Positions 54,385 through 63,055 of a stretch of DNA of 64,000 bases are shown one piece after another. The notes beneath the pieces are model-generated. The model was not told the DNA's origin and did not search any database. It saw only the letters and a list, made by a program, of their open reading frames with translations. Each line of letters starts with the position of its first letter. The stretch's first letter is position 1. Origin of the DNA: Niastella sp. (GTDB lineage Bacteria; Bacteroidota; Bacteroidia; Chitinophagales; Chitinophagaceae); assembly GCA_016710595.1 (NCBI GenBank), contig JADJVM010000002.1, forward strand, positions 106,909 through 170,908, in the 5' to 3' direction. A program made the translations under genes and the position numbers.

Positions 54385-55278
54385 TTGCAGCCAAAAACCT
54401 GCATCGTTATTTGTGGCCCTACAGCAATTGGGAAAACTACCGTGGCAATTGACCTCGCAGCCCATTTTAATACATCAATCATTTCAGCAGACAGCCGGCA
54501 ATGCTACCGGGAATTAAATATTGGCGTAGCCCGGCCTGGTTTGGAAGAATTGCAAAAACTGCCGCATTTCTTTATCGCATCCCATTCCATCCATCAAAAT
54601 ATTACTGCTGCTCAATTTGAGCTATATGCTTTAGAAAAACTGAATCATATTTTTGAAAAGCAGCAGGTAGCCGTTATGGTAGGTGGTACCGGGCTTTACA
54701 TCAAAGCATTTTGCCAGGGGCTTGATGCTGTGCCTGCTATACCACAAAAAATAAGGGAAGCATTACAGCAGGAATATGCAGAGAAAGGATTCGCCTGGTT
54801 AACTGCCACCCTTCAGGAAAAAGATCCATTATATGCAAGTGAAGGCGAAATGAAAAACCCTCAACGCATGTTACGGGCATTAGAAGTAATGGTACATACC
54901 GGTGTTTCTATAAAACAATTACAAAAGGGGATATCCGAAAAAAGAGATTTTAATATGGTACAAGTTTGTTTGCAAATGCCCCGGGAAATTTTATACCAGA
55001 GAATAAATGAACGGGTAGATGCTATGATGGCAGCAGGATTATTAGATGAAGTAAAAAACCTGTATCCATCCCGACATTTGAATGCATTGCAAACGGTAGG
55101 ATATACTGAACTGTTTGATTATATAGAAGGCAAAACAAGTTTGGCAGATGCGGTACAATTAATAAAGCAGCATACCCGCAATTACGCAAAGCGGCAGGAG
55201 ACCTGGTTTAAAAAACAACCGGGGATGCTTTTCAGCAACCCCGATCTAAAATCAGTATTATCCGTTATTAAAATTTAA
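54385..55278 (+). CDS. miaA: tRNA dimethylallyltransferase
   Basis: The 297-residue enzyme has the P-loop CGPTAIGKTTVAIDLA, ADSRQCYRELNIGVARP, VMVGGTGLYIKAFCQGL and a C-terminal HTRNYAKRQETWFKK. It adds the dimethylallyl group to A37 of tRNAs, the substrate path leading to MiaE encoded at 14969. The start codon appears to be TTG at 54385, as no in-frame ATG precedes the P-loop. Its 3' end overlaps the convergent FadL-like gene by 11 bp. Confidence 0.94.
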   Translation: MQPKTCIVICGPTAIGKTTVAIDLAAHFNTSIISADSRQCYRELNIGVARPGLEELQKLPHFFIASHSIHQNITAAQFELYALEKLNHIFEKQQVAVMVGGTGLYIKAFCQGLDAVPAIPQKIREALQQEYAEKGFAWLTATLQEKDPLYASEGEMKNPQRMLRALEVMVHTGVSIKQLQKGISEKRDFNMVQVCLQMPREILYQRINERVDAMMAAGLLDEVKNLYPSRHLNALQTVGYTELFDYIEGKTSLADAVQLIKQHTRNYAKRQETWFKKQPGMLFSNPDLKSVLSVIKI

Positions 55279-56824
55279 AACCAATGGTTGCAGCAATGCT
55301 GCCTCCCGTAGTTTTCACCTGGCTAAATGTGTTTTGCCTGTCTTGTAATAAATACGGAAATTCAGTGTCTTTGCTTAAGTTATAAATATAAGTAAGGTCA
55401 GCAAAAAAACCTTTATCACGGTAACCCAACCCACCGCTTAGCAAGGTTTTACTGGCTTTTAATGCTTTATCATTATAGGGGTTTCCATAATAAGCAAAGC
55501 CAAGACGGGTCATAATAGTATTAAACTTTAGCTCGCCACCTACCCTAAAATTAAAAGCAGATTTATAATAATCTTTTACCACATTGTTCAGGTCTTTATA
55601 ATATTGTTTAGCATCTGGCGCTACGCTAGAAGTATAGGTTCCAAACCGGGCTGCACCATAATCCAGGTATTCTACATCGGCAGTAATAAAACCCCTTTGT
55701 TTAGAAACATCAGCAATTTCCCGCAATACATAAGAAGCGCTCAGGATCGCTTTCCAGGGATTGCTAATGCGATAATCTGCCTCACCGGGTTTACCATTGG
55801 TAAAAGTATTAGAAGAAATAGAATAGCTTTCGGCTACGCCGGAAGGCGACTCTAACTGTGTGTTTAAACTGCTGCTATGTTCCTCGCTGGTAAATAAAAA
55901 TGATGGGCTATGTAATGCAAGCCCGATACGAATATATTCCTGTGGGCGAAAAATTACACCCAGTTTCAGGTTTACACCGGCGCCTATTACTTTGTAATGA
56001 TCGGTATAAGTAAAAGATTTAAATCCATTACTGGTAGAGGAGGAAGTATCTGTTTCGGTGGCCATTGTAGTTGTGTTCACATTTACAATGGGTAAGCCCA
56101 GGGTGCCGCCAAAAAGCCATTTTTCATTGGTATTTAGGGCAGCGCCAATACCCAGTTCGTAAATACCACCCTTAGTTTCTTTGCTAAATTGTTGCTGTAA
56201 GGCATTGCCCGCATCCAGCAAATTTTCTGTGGCAGCCCTTACCTGCAGGTCGCCATTCACCCTTACCGTATCTATGAGGTACGTATATAAAGCAGGGGCT
56301 ACGGTATAAGGAACAGACGAGTTTGTATTTAGAGCTTCGTCAATACTCAACCCGGATTTTGCAAATTCTTCAGCAAAACGCTCTGCGTAAGAACTGTAAT
56401 TATTAAGGCCCGAGTAACTAATATAATTATTCAAATTTGCCGTTTGGGTAAATGCAATTGCCAATGCTACGCTTTTTCTGCCACGGGTATTGGGGCCAAT
56501 GCCGGATACATATCCACTAGGCCCCAGGGTAATCATGCTCCTGTTGAGCGAAGAAGCGGCTCCCCGGAATGTAACATCATTTTTTAAAAAAGAAAACTGT
56601 GGTGAAATTACAATATCCCGGGTACGGTAAAAACCAAGCCCGGCAGGGTTTACAAATGTTGCCGAAAGATCACCACCCAATGAACCCATAGCGCCACCTA
56701 CTGCTAAAATACGGGCGGTGCCATTTTGCGGGTACCAGCTATATAGTTTTGCATCTTCTACGGTTTGCGCCTGGGTGGAATAGGCAAATAATAAACACAA
56801 AACTATCGGTATAATTTTTTTCAT
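55268..56824 (-). CDS. OMPP1/FadL/TodX-family outer membrane transporter
   Basis: The 518-residue protein has a signal peptide (IIPIVLCLLFAYSTQAQ) and the FadL start RILAVGGAMGSLGGDLSATFVNPAGLGFYR, where the conserved Asn-Pro-Ala-Gly loop is seen. The rest alternates strands with polar loops and ends in an aromatic residue (TIGFKF), as outer-membrane barrels do. It should import a hydrophobic compound; which one is unknown. Confidence 0.88.
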   Translation of the reverse strand: MKKIIPIVLCLLFAYSTQAQTVEDAKLYSWYPQNGTARILAVGGAMGSLGGDLSATFVNPAGLGFYRTRDIVISPQFSFLKNDVTFRGAASSLNRSMITLGPSGYVSGIGPNTRGRKSVALAIAFTQTANLNNYISYSGLNNYSSYAERFAEEFAKSGLSIDEALNTNSSVPYTVAPALYTYLIDTVRVNGDLQVRAATENLLDAGNALQQQFSKETKGGIYELGIGAALNTNEKWLFGGTLGLPIVNVNTTTMATETDTSSSTSNGFKSFTYTDHYKVIGAGVNLKLGVIFRPQEYIRIGLALHSPSFLFTSEEHSSSLNTQLESPSGVAESYSISSNTFTNGKPGEADYRISNPWKAILSASYVLREIADVSKQRGFITADVEYLDYGAARFGTYTSSVAPDAKQYYKDLNNVVKDYYKSAFNFRVGGELKFNTIMTRLGFAYYGNPYNDKALKASKTLLSGGLGYRDKGFFADLTYIYNLSKDTEFPYLLQDRQNTFSQVKTTGGSIAATIGFKF

Positions 56825-56856
56825 ATTATATAAATGAGTTCTTAAGTAAAAAGGAT

Positions 56857-57510
56857 TTAGTTACCACGGGGCGGCCTGTTTACCGAACCGGAAGATGAAC
56901 CGGAGTTACTACTACCAGATGAAGAGGATGACGAAGAAGAACGAGGTTCGTAACTTCTTGTATTATTATCGGGGCTGCTGTAGGTATTCCTTGTTTTGCT
57001 GCTTTCCGGTAAAATTACCCGCCTGTTATAGCTGCTGTTGCTGTTATTATACACATTCCTGGAACTTATTACAGAAGAAGACCTCGTTTTAGGATCACTA
57101 AATGTTGCACGGGGTTGGGTATATACTGCCAGGTTCGATTTTCTAATGGTTGTATTCCTGGGGGTAACAAATACATACGGGTTATAAGAATATACTGGCA
57201 CCGGGTAATAATAGGGATTGTAATAATAGCCGGAATTATATCCATAATAATAAGGGCTGTATTGATAACCGTAATAATTATAATCATAATCCAGGTAGCG
57301 CCAGCGGGGGTCATAGGCACGCATCCTTATCATTCGTTCATCAGGATCGGCATATCGTACCACGTCTTCCTGGCGGTTCTCGTAAGTATTGATATTTCTT
57401 GCGGGGGAATAATACACATCATCTACCATTTGGGTACTTTTATAAGAACTGGTACAGGCAGAAAATATGATTACTGCGAGCAATGCAAAGTATGAGTAGT
57501 ATTTTTTCAT
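56857..57510 (-). CDS. Tyr- and Ser-rich lipoprotein, hypothetical
   Basis: The ATG at 57510 gives a 217-residue lipoprotein with signal YSYFALLAVIIFSAC. The mature protein is low-complexity: a Tyr/Asn/Pro-rich middle (YYGYQYSPYYYGYNSGYYY) and a Ser-rich tail (EPRSSSSSSSSGSSNSG) ending PPRGN. Such composition suggests a disordered surface or matrix protein. No homology is claimed. It lies 32 bp from the FadL-like gene on the same strand and may share its transcript. Confidence 0.65.
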   Translation of the reverse strand: MKKYYSYFALLAVIIFSACTSSYKSTQMVDDVYYSPARNINTYENRQEDVVRYADPDERMIRMRAYDPRWRYLDYDYNYYGYQYSPYYYGYNSGYYYNPYYYPVPVYSYNPYVFVTPRNTTIRKSNLAVYTQPRATFSDPKTRSSSVISSRNVYNNSNSSYNRRVILPESSKTRNTYSSPDNNTRSYEPRSSSSSSSSGSSNSGSSSGSVNRPPRGN

Positions 57511-57755
57511 AATGGCTTTTTTTAATCTTTTTATCAACTATAAAGTTCCTCAATATTTAGTTACAAGACTATTAAATTCAAGCAGTTGCTGTTAAAGATG
57601 TGCTAAATGGGTTGCTTTATATACCTAAAGTTAAAAAGGAAATATGGGATACCCCTAATATATCTTTAAAATGAATACCGCCGGGGGTTGCAGGCTGCTG
57701 TATAAAAAATGCCGGAACTAGCCCGGCAGATAAAAATTATTTTTAAAAACTATGA

Positions 57756-58364
57756 TTAATGAGCAAATGCTATTTCACATCCCACTACATTACTGGTAGC
57801 ATGTTTCACTTCTTTACCACTGATCATAACATCCATAGCATCTTTTAAAAACTTATTGCTTACCAGGGTAGCATCGCCGGGGCTGTCATCAATAGCGCCA
57901 TGATATACTAAGCTAAGGCTACTGTTAAATAAGAAACATTCCGGTGTGCGGGTAGCGCCAAATGCATTGGCCAATACACTTTTTGCATCTAATACATAAC
58001 TCCAGGTATATTTTTCCTGTTCGTAAAATACCTTCATTGATTCGTAGCTGTCTGCCCCGTCTCTTTGTGCTTCGTTGCTGTTGATCATGATAAAACCAAT
58101 ATCATTTGCCTTTGCATAATCTGCAATTTCTTTGGTACGGGTAATATTTTTAATAACATCGGTACAGCCATTGCTGCTAAACATTACCAAAACCCCATTT
58201 GATTTTGCTGCTTCTTTAATTGTAATATTGTACCCGGTAGAAATATCCATCATCGGGAATTTTGCTTCAGGGAGTTTCGATCCGATAGCAAGTGGTTCAC
58301 CCACATTAAATGATAAAAGGGCCAGCAGGCAAATTGGCGCCAGTGCAAGTATAATTTTCTTCAT
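57756..58364 (-). CDS. Exported thioredoxin-fold (redoxin-like) protein with degenerate active site
   Basis: The 202-residue protein has a signal peptide (ILALAPICLLALLSFNVG). The peroxiredoxin-like domain reads LPEAKFPMMDISTGYNITIKEAAKSNGVLVMFSSNGCTDVIKN, then MINSNEAQRDGADSYESM and ATRTPECFLFN with the cis-Pro. Where related proteins have Asn-x-Cys-Pro-Tyr-Val, this one has Asn-Gly-Cys-Thr-Asp-Val, so one Cys remains but Pro is lost. Peroxidase activity is doubtful. Confidence 0.78.
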   Translation of the reverse strand: MKKIILALAPICLLALLSFNVGEPLAIGSKLPEAKFPMMDISTGYNITIKEAAKSNGVLVMFSSNGCTDVIKNITRTKEIADYAKANDIGFIMINSNEAQRDGADSYESMKVFYEQEKYTWSYVLDAKSVLANAFGATRTPECFLFNSSLSLVYHGAIDDSPGDATLVSNKFLKDAMDVMISGKEVKHATSNVVGCEIAFAH

Positions 58365-58469
58365 ATCAATTTTTTAAGGAAATAAAAGTAATGAATTTTT
58401 CGATTTTTTCCCGTTCTATTTTACAGGAATACCGCTGCAATTTAAAATGATAAGGATCATTGGGTTTTT

Positions 58470-59399
58470 TTATGTTTCTTCAGTACGGGAGCTCTTGAGG
58501 GCATTGATGGTTACATTCAGTTCAAAACCAATGAGCAAGGCCAGTGAATTAATAAAGATAAGCGCCATCAGCATCATAATGGTACCAATAGACCCATACA
58601 GCGCATTATAGCGGGCAAAATTGTTTACAAAAAAGGCAAAACCAAGGGTAGCCAGCAAGCAAAGGAATGTGGTGAGGATTACACCGGGGCTTATGAAATT
58701 CCATCTTTTGGTAACGGCCGGTGCATACCGAAAAATAAAACCAATGGCAAAAAATACCAATAAGATGATAAATACCCAACGGCTGTACTGTATCAATGTT
58801 TTTATCCAGTTTGACTTCACCAAAAAGTTAAGCACATTGCCCTGCAATACCAGCAGTACGATATAAGCCAATAACAAACCAAATAATACCAACGATAGCC
58901 GGATGGCGATACCTCTCTTATGTAGCCCTTTACGATTGGTGAAGCCTGCATAGTCTTTATTAAAAGAGCGCATAATGCCCATCATGGCATTGGAGGCAAA
59001 GAACAGCGAAAGCACTACCCCAAAAGATAAAAGGCCAATCCGGTTATTGTCAATAAAACTATCAATAAATTCAATTACGCCCTGGTTGTATGTTTTGGCC
59101 GGGATTATATCAAAAATAAGACGGTGTAGCTGTATCTTAATATTGCGGCGGGAGATAAACGGCAGGTTGGGTATCAGCGTAAAAATAAACAGGAGCGAAG
59201 GCGGCAAAGACATGATGAAATGATACGAGATGGCTGCTGCCCTTTCAGTAAGGCTTTGTTTTCTTATTTGCCTGTTGTAAAAACTCAGTACATCGTACAG
59301 AGGCAGGCCCTGGAAACCGGGCAGGTAAATATGTTTGCTTTTATTCAGCAGAAAAGCAATGGGCCCCCAGTTTAATATGATGCGTTGTATTTTTAACAA
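58470..59399 (-). CDS. YihY/virulence factor BrkB family membrane protein
   Basis: The 309-residue protein has six hydrophobic helices and the family phrases ERAAAISYHFIMSLPPSLLF, GVVLSLFFASNAMMGIMRSFNKDY, and GSIGTIMMLMALIFINSLALLIGFELN. It is an inner-membrane protein of unclear function (an old RNase BN label is wrong). Translation seems to start with TTG at 59399, 9 bp after the mltG stop, so the two genes are probably one operon. Confidence 0.9.
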   Translation of the reverse strand: MLKIQRIILNWGPIAFLLNKSKHIYLPGFQGLPLYDVLSFYNRQIRKQSLTERAAAISYHFIMSLPPSLLFIFTLIPNLPFISRRNIKIQLHRLIFDIIPAKTYNQGVIEFIDSFIDNNRIGLLSFGVVLSLFFASNAMMGIMRSFNKDYAGFTNRKGLHKRGIAIRLSLVLFGLLLAYIVLLVLQGNVLNFLVKSNWIKTLIQYSRWVFIILLVFFAIGFIFRYAPAVTKRWNFISPGVILTTFLCLLATLGFAFFVNNFARYNALYGSIGTIMMLMALIFINSLALLIGFELNVTINALKSSRTEET

Positions 59400-59408
59400 C
59401 TTAAATAA

Positions 59409-60428
59409 TTATTTACGGCTTAAGATAAGGCTATCCAATGCCTTTTGATATGCTTTGGCATAAATTAAATGTTCGGAATATGTTTCGGCAAAGTTAGAGG
59501 AACCATCAAAAGACGGGCTGGCTACAAAAAAAAGATAATTGGTTTCCGGAGCATTCAGCACCGCATCAATGGTTTTTGCAGATGGGGTACAAATAGGGCC
59601 GGGGGGCAATCCCGTATTGCGGTACGTATTGTAAGGAGAAACCACATCTAAGTGTCCCCGTAAAATACGTTTCAATGCAAAGTTACGCATCGCATATTTA
59701 ATGGTAGGATCTGCTTCCAGGCGCATACCTTTTCGCATACGGTTCAGATACACACTCGCAATTTTGGCTTTATCACCTGCATCGTTGGTTTCTTCTTCTA
59801 TGATGCTGGCCATACTATACACTTCTCCCGGGGTGAGTCCTTCGGCTCTTGCTTTTTCCCTGCGTTCCGGTGTCCAGAATTTTTCCTGTTCCTCATCTAA
59901 TCGCTGAAAGAGTTTTTCAAACGGGGTGTTCCATTTTAATAAATAGGTATTCGGGATGATGGCCGTCATGGCCGTATTGGTATCTAATCCAAATCTTTTT
60001 AAGGAATCGTTACTCAATAAAAAGCGAATGGCCGATAAAGAATCTACTTCAAAATGATTGGCTATTTTTTGAGCCAGGTCTTCTTTGGTCCGGAGCTTAT
60101 TGATTACTAAGCGAACAGGTGATTGCCTGCCGGAGCGTAACATTTTCACTAAGTTATAAAGGCTACTTCCATTTTTAATTTCATATTTGCCTGGCCTGAT
60201 ATTTTGCTGGTACCCGGCTTTTTTACTTAGCTGATCGAAGAGATAACCATTACGGATTATTTTGTTTTTAATCAGGCTTTCTTTCACCTGCTGGTAACTG
60301 GTGCCGGTATGGATATAAAAGAATTTATCCCCGGGCGCTTTTACGGTAGGGCCAAAAACAGACCAGGCAATATAGGCGCCAATCAAGAGAGCCGCAATGA
60401 ATAGAAAAGTGAATACTTTTTTCACCAT
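59409..60428 (-). CDS. mltG: Endolytic transglycosylase MltG
   Basis: The 339-residue protein has one N-terminal membrane helix (residues ~6-24), a LysM-like start (FFYIHTGTSYQQVKESLIKN) and the YceG core with catalytic Glu211 in YSMASIIEEETND, then ASVYLNRMRKGMRLEADPTIKY and NTYRNTGLPPGPICTPS. It cuts nascent glycan strands and is thought to set their length. Confidence 0.95.
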   Translation of the reverse strand: MVKKVFTFLFIAALLIGAYIAWSVFGPTVKAPGDKFFYIHTGTSYQQVKESLIKNKIIRNGYLFDQLSKKAGYQQNIRPGKYEIKNGSSLYNLVKMLRSGRQSPVRLVINKLRTKEDLAQKIANHFEVDSLSAIRFLLSNDSLKRFGLDTNTAMTAIIPNTYLLKWNTPFEKLFQRLDEEQEKFWTPERREKARAEGLTPGEVYSMASIIEEETNDAGDKAKIASVYLNRMRKGMRLEADPTIKYAMRNFALKRILRGHLDVVSPYNTYRNTGLPPGPICTPSAKTIDAVLNAPETNYLFFVASPSFDGSSNFAETYSEHLIYAKAYQKALDSLILSRK

Positions 60429-60818
60429 GATATAAAATGTAATGGTTGATTTTTGAGAAGTGAAGATAAAGATAACAGCTCAAATCATTTTAGCCTTCAA
60501 TTATTGCTGATGATACTATTTTACCTTCTTGTGGGTTTTTGCAATGCATAAACGGGTAAATGGATTCATTTTTTTTAATTTGAAAATACATATAATTTTC
60601 AGCCCTTTTTAATAAAATAATGCAAAAATATAATTACATTTAATTATCAAACTATCCATAACCATCATTTATCGCCCGCTTCATGTATGGGGCAGTAAAA
60701 TGATGCATTGGTAAGGACGATGGAGTGAGAAAAAGAGCCCTAATTTTAATCTGTACTGTAAGTAAGGAACGGCGAAGCCTTACATTGCCCCATCATATTA
60801 TTCTAAAATAATAGCATT
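60429..60818. other. Intergenic region upstream of the tyrosine recombinase
   Basis: About 390 bases without a gene. The first 230 are AT-rich and unremarkable; the last 130 hold the inverted-repeat element at 60687-60793. Confidence 0.6.
60687..60793 (+). repeat. Inverted-repeat element before the recombinase gene
   Basis: ATGGGGCAGTAA (60687-60698) faces TTACATTGCCCCAT (60780-60793) as imperfect terminal inverted repeats about 107 bp apart. Inside are two similar phrases, GTAAGGACGATGGAG (60711-60725) and GTAAGGAACGGCGAAG (60762-60777), and a local hairpin GTAAGG...CCTTAC (60762-60783). It ends 25 bases before the recombinase ATG. It may be the recombination site of this enzyme or a structured leader. 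Confidence 0.5.
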
Positions 60819-61997
60819 ATGAAAACAATCACACTATACCCTTTACTACACAGGAATGCCGAGAATATAGCCCTTGGTTTTGAAAAAAACAGCCAGCTCA
60901 ATGATGCTGTAAAAAAAATAAAAGGCGTAAAATGGAGTAATACGCACCGGTGCTGGTACCTACCCATGTGCAAAGAAAGTTACGACCAGATTGTTTCGGC
61001 ATTTAACGGTAAAGCCAGTATCCATAAAATAGCATTACAGGAGTGGTTACACAAAAAGAAAAAAGTTTCAGATAGCATAGTTCCCGTTAAAAAAGAACCG
61101 GTAAAGCACCGGGTTACAAAAAGTAGCGCTTTTAATGTAAGTACCCAAAACCTGGAAGGCTTAAACAGGTTTGTAGAGCATTTAACCCTGCATGCTTACA
61201 GTAAAACCACCATACATACTTACCGGAATGAGTTTATTCAATTATTACAAAGGCTACAAGACCGGCCTGTAAACAGCCTTACGGCAAGTGACCTGAGGGA
61301 ATATATGCATTACCTGCTAAGCAGGGAAAAGATAAGTGAAAATACGGCGCATAGCAGGTTGAATGCATTGAAATATTATTTTGAACAGGTATTGGGCAAA
61401 GAAAAATTCTTTTGTGAGATACCCCGCCCCAAAAAAACGCAGCAGTTGCCCAAGGTATTTAGCCAGGAAGATATAGCCTCTATTATAAACAGTGTACAAA
61501 ATTTAAAGCATAAAACAATGCTGATGTTAGCCTATAGTGCCGGGCTAAGGGTAAGCGAAGTAGTAACCATAAAGACGTACCAGGTAGATAGTAACCGGAT
61601 GAATATCTTTATAAGCCAGGCAAAAGGGAAAAAAGACAGGATGGTAACATTAAGCCCGGTAATGTTAGTTATGTTAAGGGAGTATGCCAAAAAGTATAAG
61701 CCCAATATTAAAAGTTATTTATTTGAAGGAGCAGAAAAGGGGAGTGCCTATAGTACCCGGTCGTTGCAACAAATATTAAGTACGGCCAAAAAGCAGGCAG
61801 GTGTCAACAAGCCGGGAAGCATACATAGTTTACGGCATAGTTTTGCAACACATTTAATAGAGAAAGGAACAGATGTAACGATGATACAAAAGCTTTTGGG
61901 GCATAATGATATAAAAACGACATTAATATACCTGCACACCAGCAATAAGGACCTCTTAAAAATTATAAGCCCATTAGATTCTTTAGATTTAAAATAG
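60819..61997 (+). CDS. Tyrosine-type site-specific recombinase/integrase
   Basis: The 392-residue protein has three parts: an N-terminal domain (residues 1-80; ITLYPLLHR, GVKWSNTHRCWYLP), a SAM-like core-binding domain (~110-195; TTIHTYRNEFIQLLQRL), and a catalytic domain with Arg244 (AGLRVSE), Lys269, His336 and Arg339 (HSLRHSFATHL), His362 (LLGHNDIKTT) and nucleophile Tyr371. All catalytic residues are present, so it should be active. It is closest to XerC/D-like and integron-like integrases by appearance; no integron-specific insert is seen. Confidence 0.93.
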   Translation: MKTITLYPLLHRNAENIALGFEKNSQLNDAVKKIKGVKWSNTHRCWYLPMCKESYDQIVSAFNGKASIHKIALQEWLHKKKKVSDSIVPVKKEPVKHRVTKSSAFNVSTQNLEGLNRFVEHLTLHAYSKTTIHTYRNEFIQLLQRLQDRPVNSLTASDLREYMHYLLSREKISENTAHSRLNALKYYFEQVLGKEKFFCEIPRPKKTQQLPKVFSQEDIASIINSVQNLKHKTMLMLAYSAGLRVSEVVTIKTYQVDSNRMNIFISQAKGKKDRMVTLSPVMLVMLREYAKKYKPNIKSYLFEGAEKGSAYSTRSLQQILSTAKKQAGVNKPGSIHSLRHSFATHLIEKGTDVTMIQKLLGHNDIKTTLIYLHTSNKDLLKIISPLDSLDLK

Positions 61998-62179
61998 TTG
62001 TATTGATGCAATATTCAAATCTATGCGCTTTTTTTTATAAAAGTTTGAAAATATGAGGTTTAAAAAAATTGTTGAAATTTAAAACAAGCGTATATTAGCG
62101 TAAATACATAGATAGTCAAATCAATAAGACAGTTGTAGCACAAGTATTAGCTGCAAAGAATGGCGATGAATTAAAATTG

Positions 62180-62614
62180 ATGTATAAAACATTAAACCCA
62201 TCCGAAAAATATTTTGCGTGGGAGACTAAGTATGATAAATTAATTAGCGCAACTAATTTAACAAGTGAGCAAACTGCTTTTGTCAGAAAATTAAAATCGA
62301 ATTTAAGTAAGGAAATTTTTGAAAAAGGAAACAATGCTGTAAAAGATAAATTACAGACATTAGAGCCTATTTTCAAGAAGGAAGCTATTGAATTATTTGG
62401 CATTAGTGGTGCATATGAACTAATGGCAAATCTAAATCCCGAAAGTAATCTCCAGCAGTATCCTCCAGGACAAGGTGATTGTGATTGCTCAAAGAAAAGT
62501 GATTGGTGTCCAAGTGGTCATGCCTGTTTAAGAGTTGGTTGCGTTATTGTTGAGGATGATTGTGGGTGGTGGTGGAGTTACGATTGCACAGGAGACTGTT
62601 GGATTGATGTATAA
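62180..62614 (+). CDS. Fulvocin C-related bacteriocin-like protein
   Basis: The protein has a helical propart (LNPSEKYFAWETKYDKLISATNL) and a tail with eight Cys (counting the TTG at 62177 as codon 1: 102, 104, 111, 117, 122, 129, 137, 141). The spacing CDC...DWC...AC...GC...CGWWWSYDC matches the style of fulvocin C, a 45-residue eight-Cys bacteriocin of Myxococcus. No signal peptide is present, and the frame stays open upstream to 62099 with protein-like sequence (SQINKTVVAQVLAAKNG) but no start codon, so the N-terminus may be lost. The DUF1573 and TlpA-like genes follow on the same strand. Confidence 0.78.
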   Translation: MYKTLNPSEKYFAWETKYDKLISATNLTSEQTAFVRKLKSNLSKEIFEKGNNAVKDKLQTLEPIFKKEAIELFGISGAYELMANLNPESNLQQYPPGQGDCDCSKKSDWCPSGHACLRVGCVIVEDDCGWWWSYDCTGDCWIDV

Positions 62615-62654
62615 ATTTAGCAAAATACTCGTAATAATTTTAGTCAATTTTAAA

Positions 62655-63050
62655 ATGATAAATTTGAAACTCTACTTTATTTATATTTCCTTAATAACTT
62701 TATCGTTAGGTTGTCATTCAAGTACAAAAAATCCAGAAATTTTTAAGACAAGCATTGATACAATTTATTTTGGGATCATAAATTATAACGATACATTCCT
62801 AGCTAAAGAAAAAATATATAATGAATCCGAATTTCCATTAAAAATCTTGAATATAGAAAGTTCATGTGGTTGTACAACTCTTTTAATAAAAGATTCAACT
62901 GTACAAAAGCTTGACTCTACTGAATTTGTTGTTAGTTATATACCAAGTAATTCATTTGATAGCGGCACAGTTTTTAAAAGGTTAACAATTAGAACTAATG
63001 CTAAATCGGCTTTTAAAAACATTGTTCTTACCGGAGAAGTGAAAAAATAA
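62655..63050 (+). CDS. DUF1573 lipoprotein
   Basis: The ATG at 62655 begins a lipoprotein signal (LKLYFIYISLITLSLGC). The 131-residue protein then shows the DUF1573 Ig-like pattern: YFGIINYNDTFLAKEKIYNESEFPLKILNIESSCGCTT, with the Cys-Gly-Cys motif, and LTIRTNAKSAFKNIVLTGEV. It should sit in the periplasm or on the outer membrane. It lies 40 bp after the bacteriocin-like gene and 5 bp before the TlpA-like gene, so the three are likely co-transcribed. Confidence 0.87.
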   Translation: MINLKLYFIYISLITLSLGCHSSTKNPEIFKTSIDTIYFGIINYNDTFLAKEKIYNESEFPLKILNIESSCGCTTLLIKDSTVQKLDSTEFVVSYIPSNSFDSGTVFKRLTIRTNAKSAFKNIVLTGEVKK

Positions 63051-63055
63051 AATGA

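Noticed and set aside
56895..57495. Plus-strand hydrophobic frames opposite the Tyr-rich lipoprotein
   Set aside because: Tyr/Ser-rich codons read antisense give Ile-rich frames; no independent support.
60819..61997. Calling the recombinase an integron IntI
   Set aside because: The integron-specific insert in the catalytic domain is not seen, and no confirmed attC array is present, so the broader tyrosine recombinase label is kept.
62535..62654. 40-codon extension upstream of the DUF1573 protein
   Set aside because: It overlaps the bacteriocin-like gene in another frame, and the lipoprotein signal starts at 62655.
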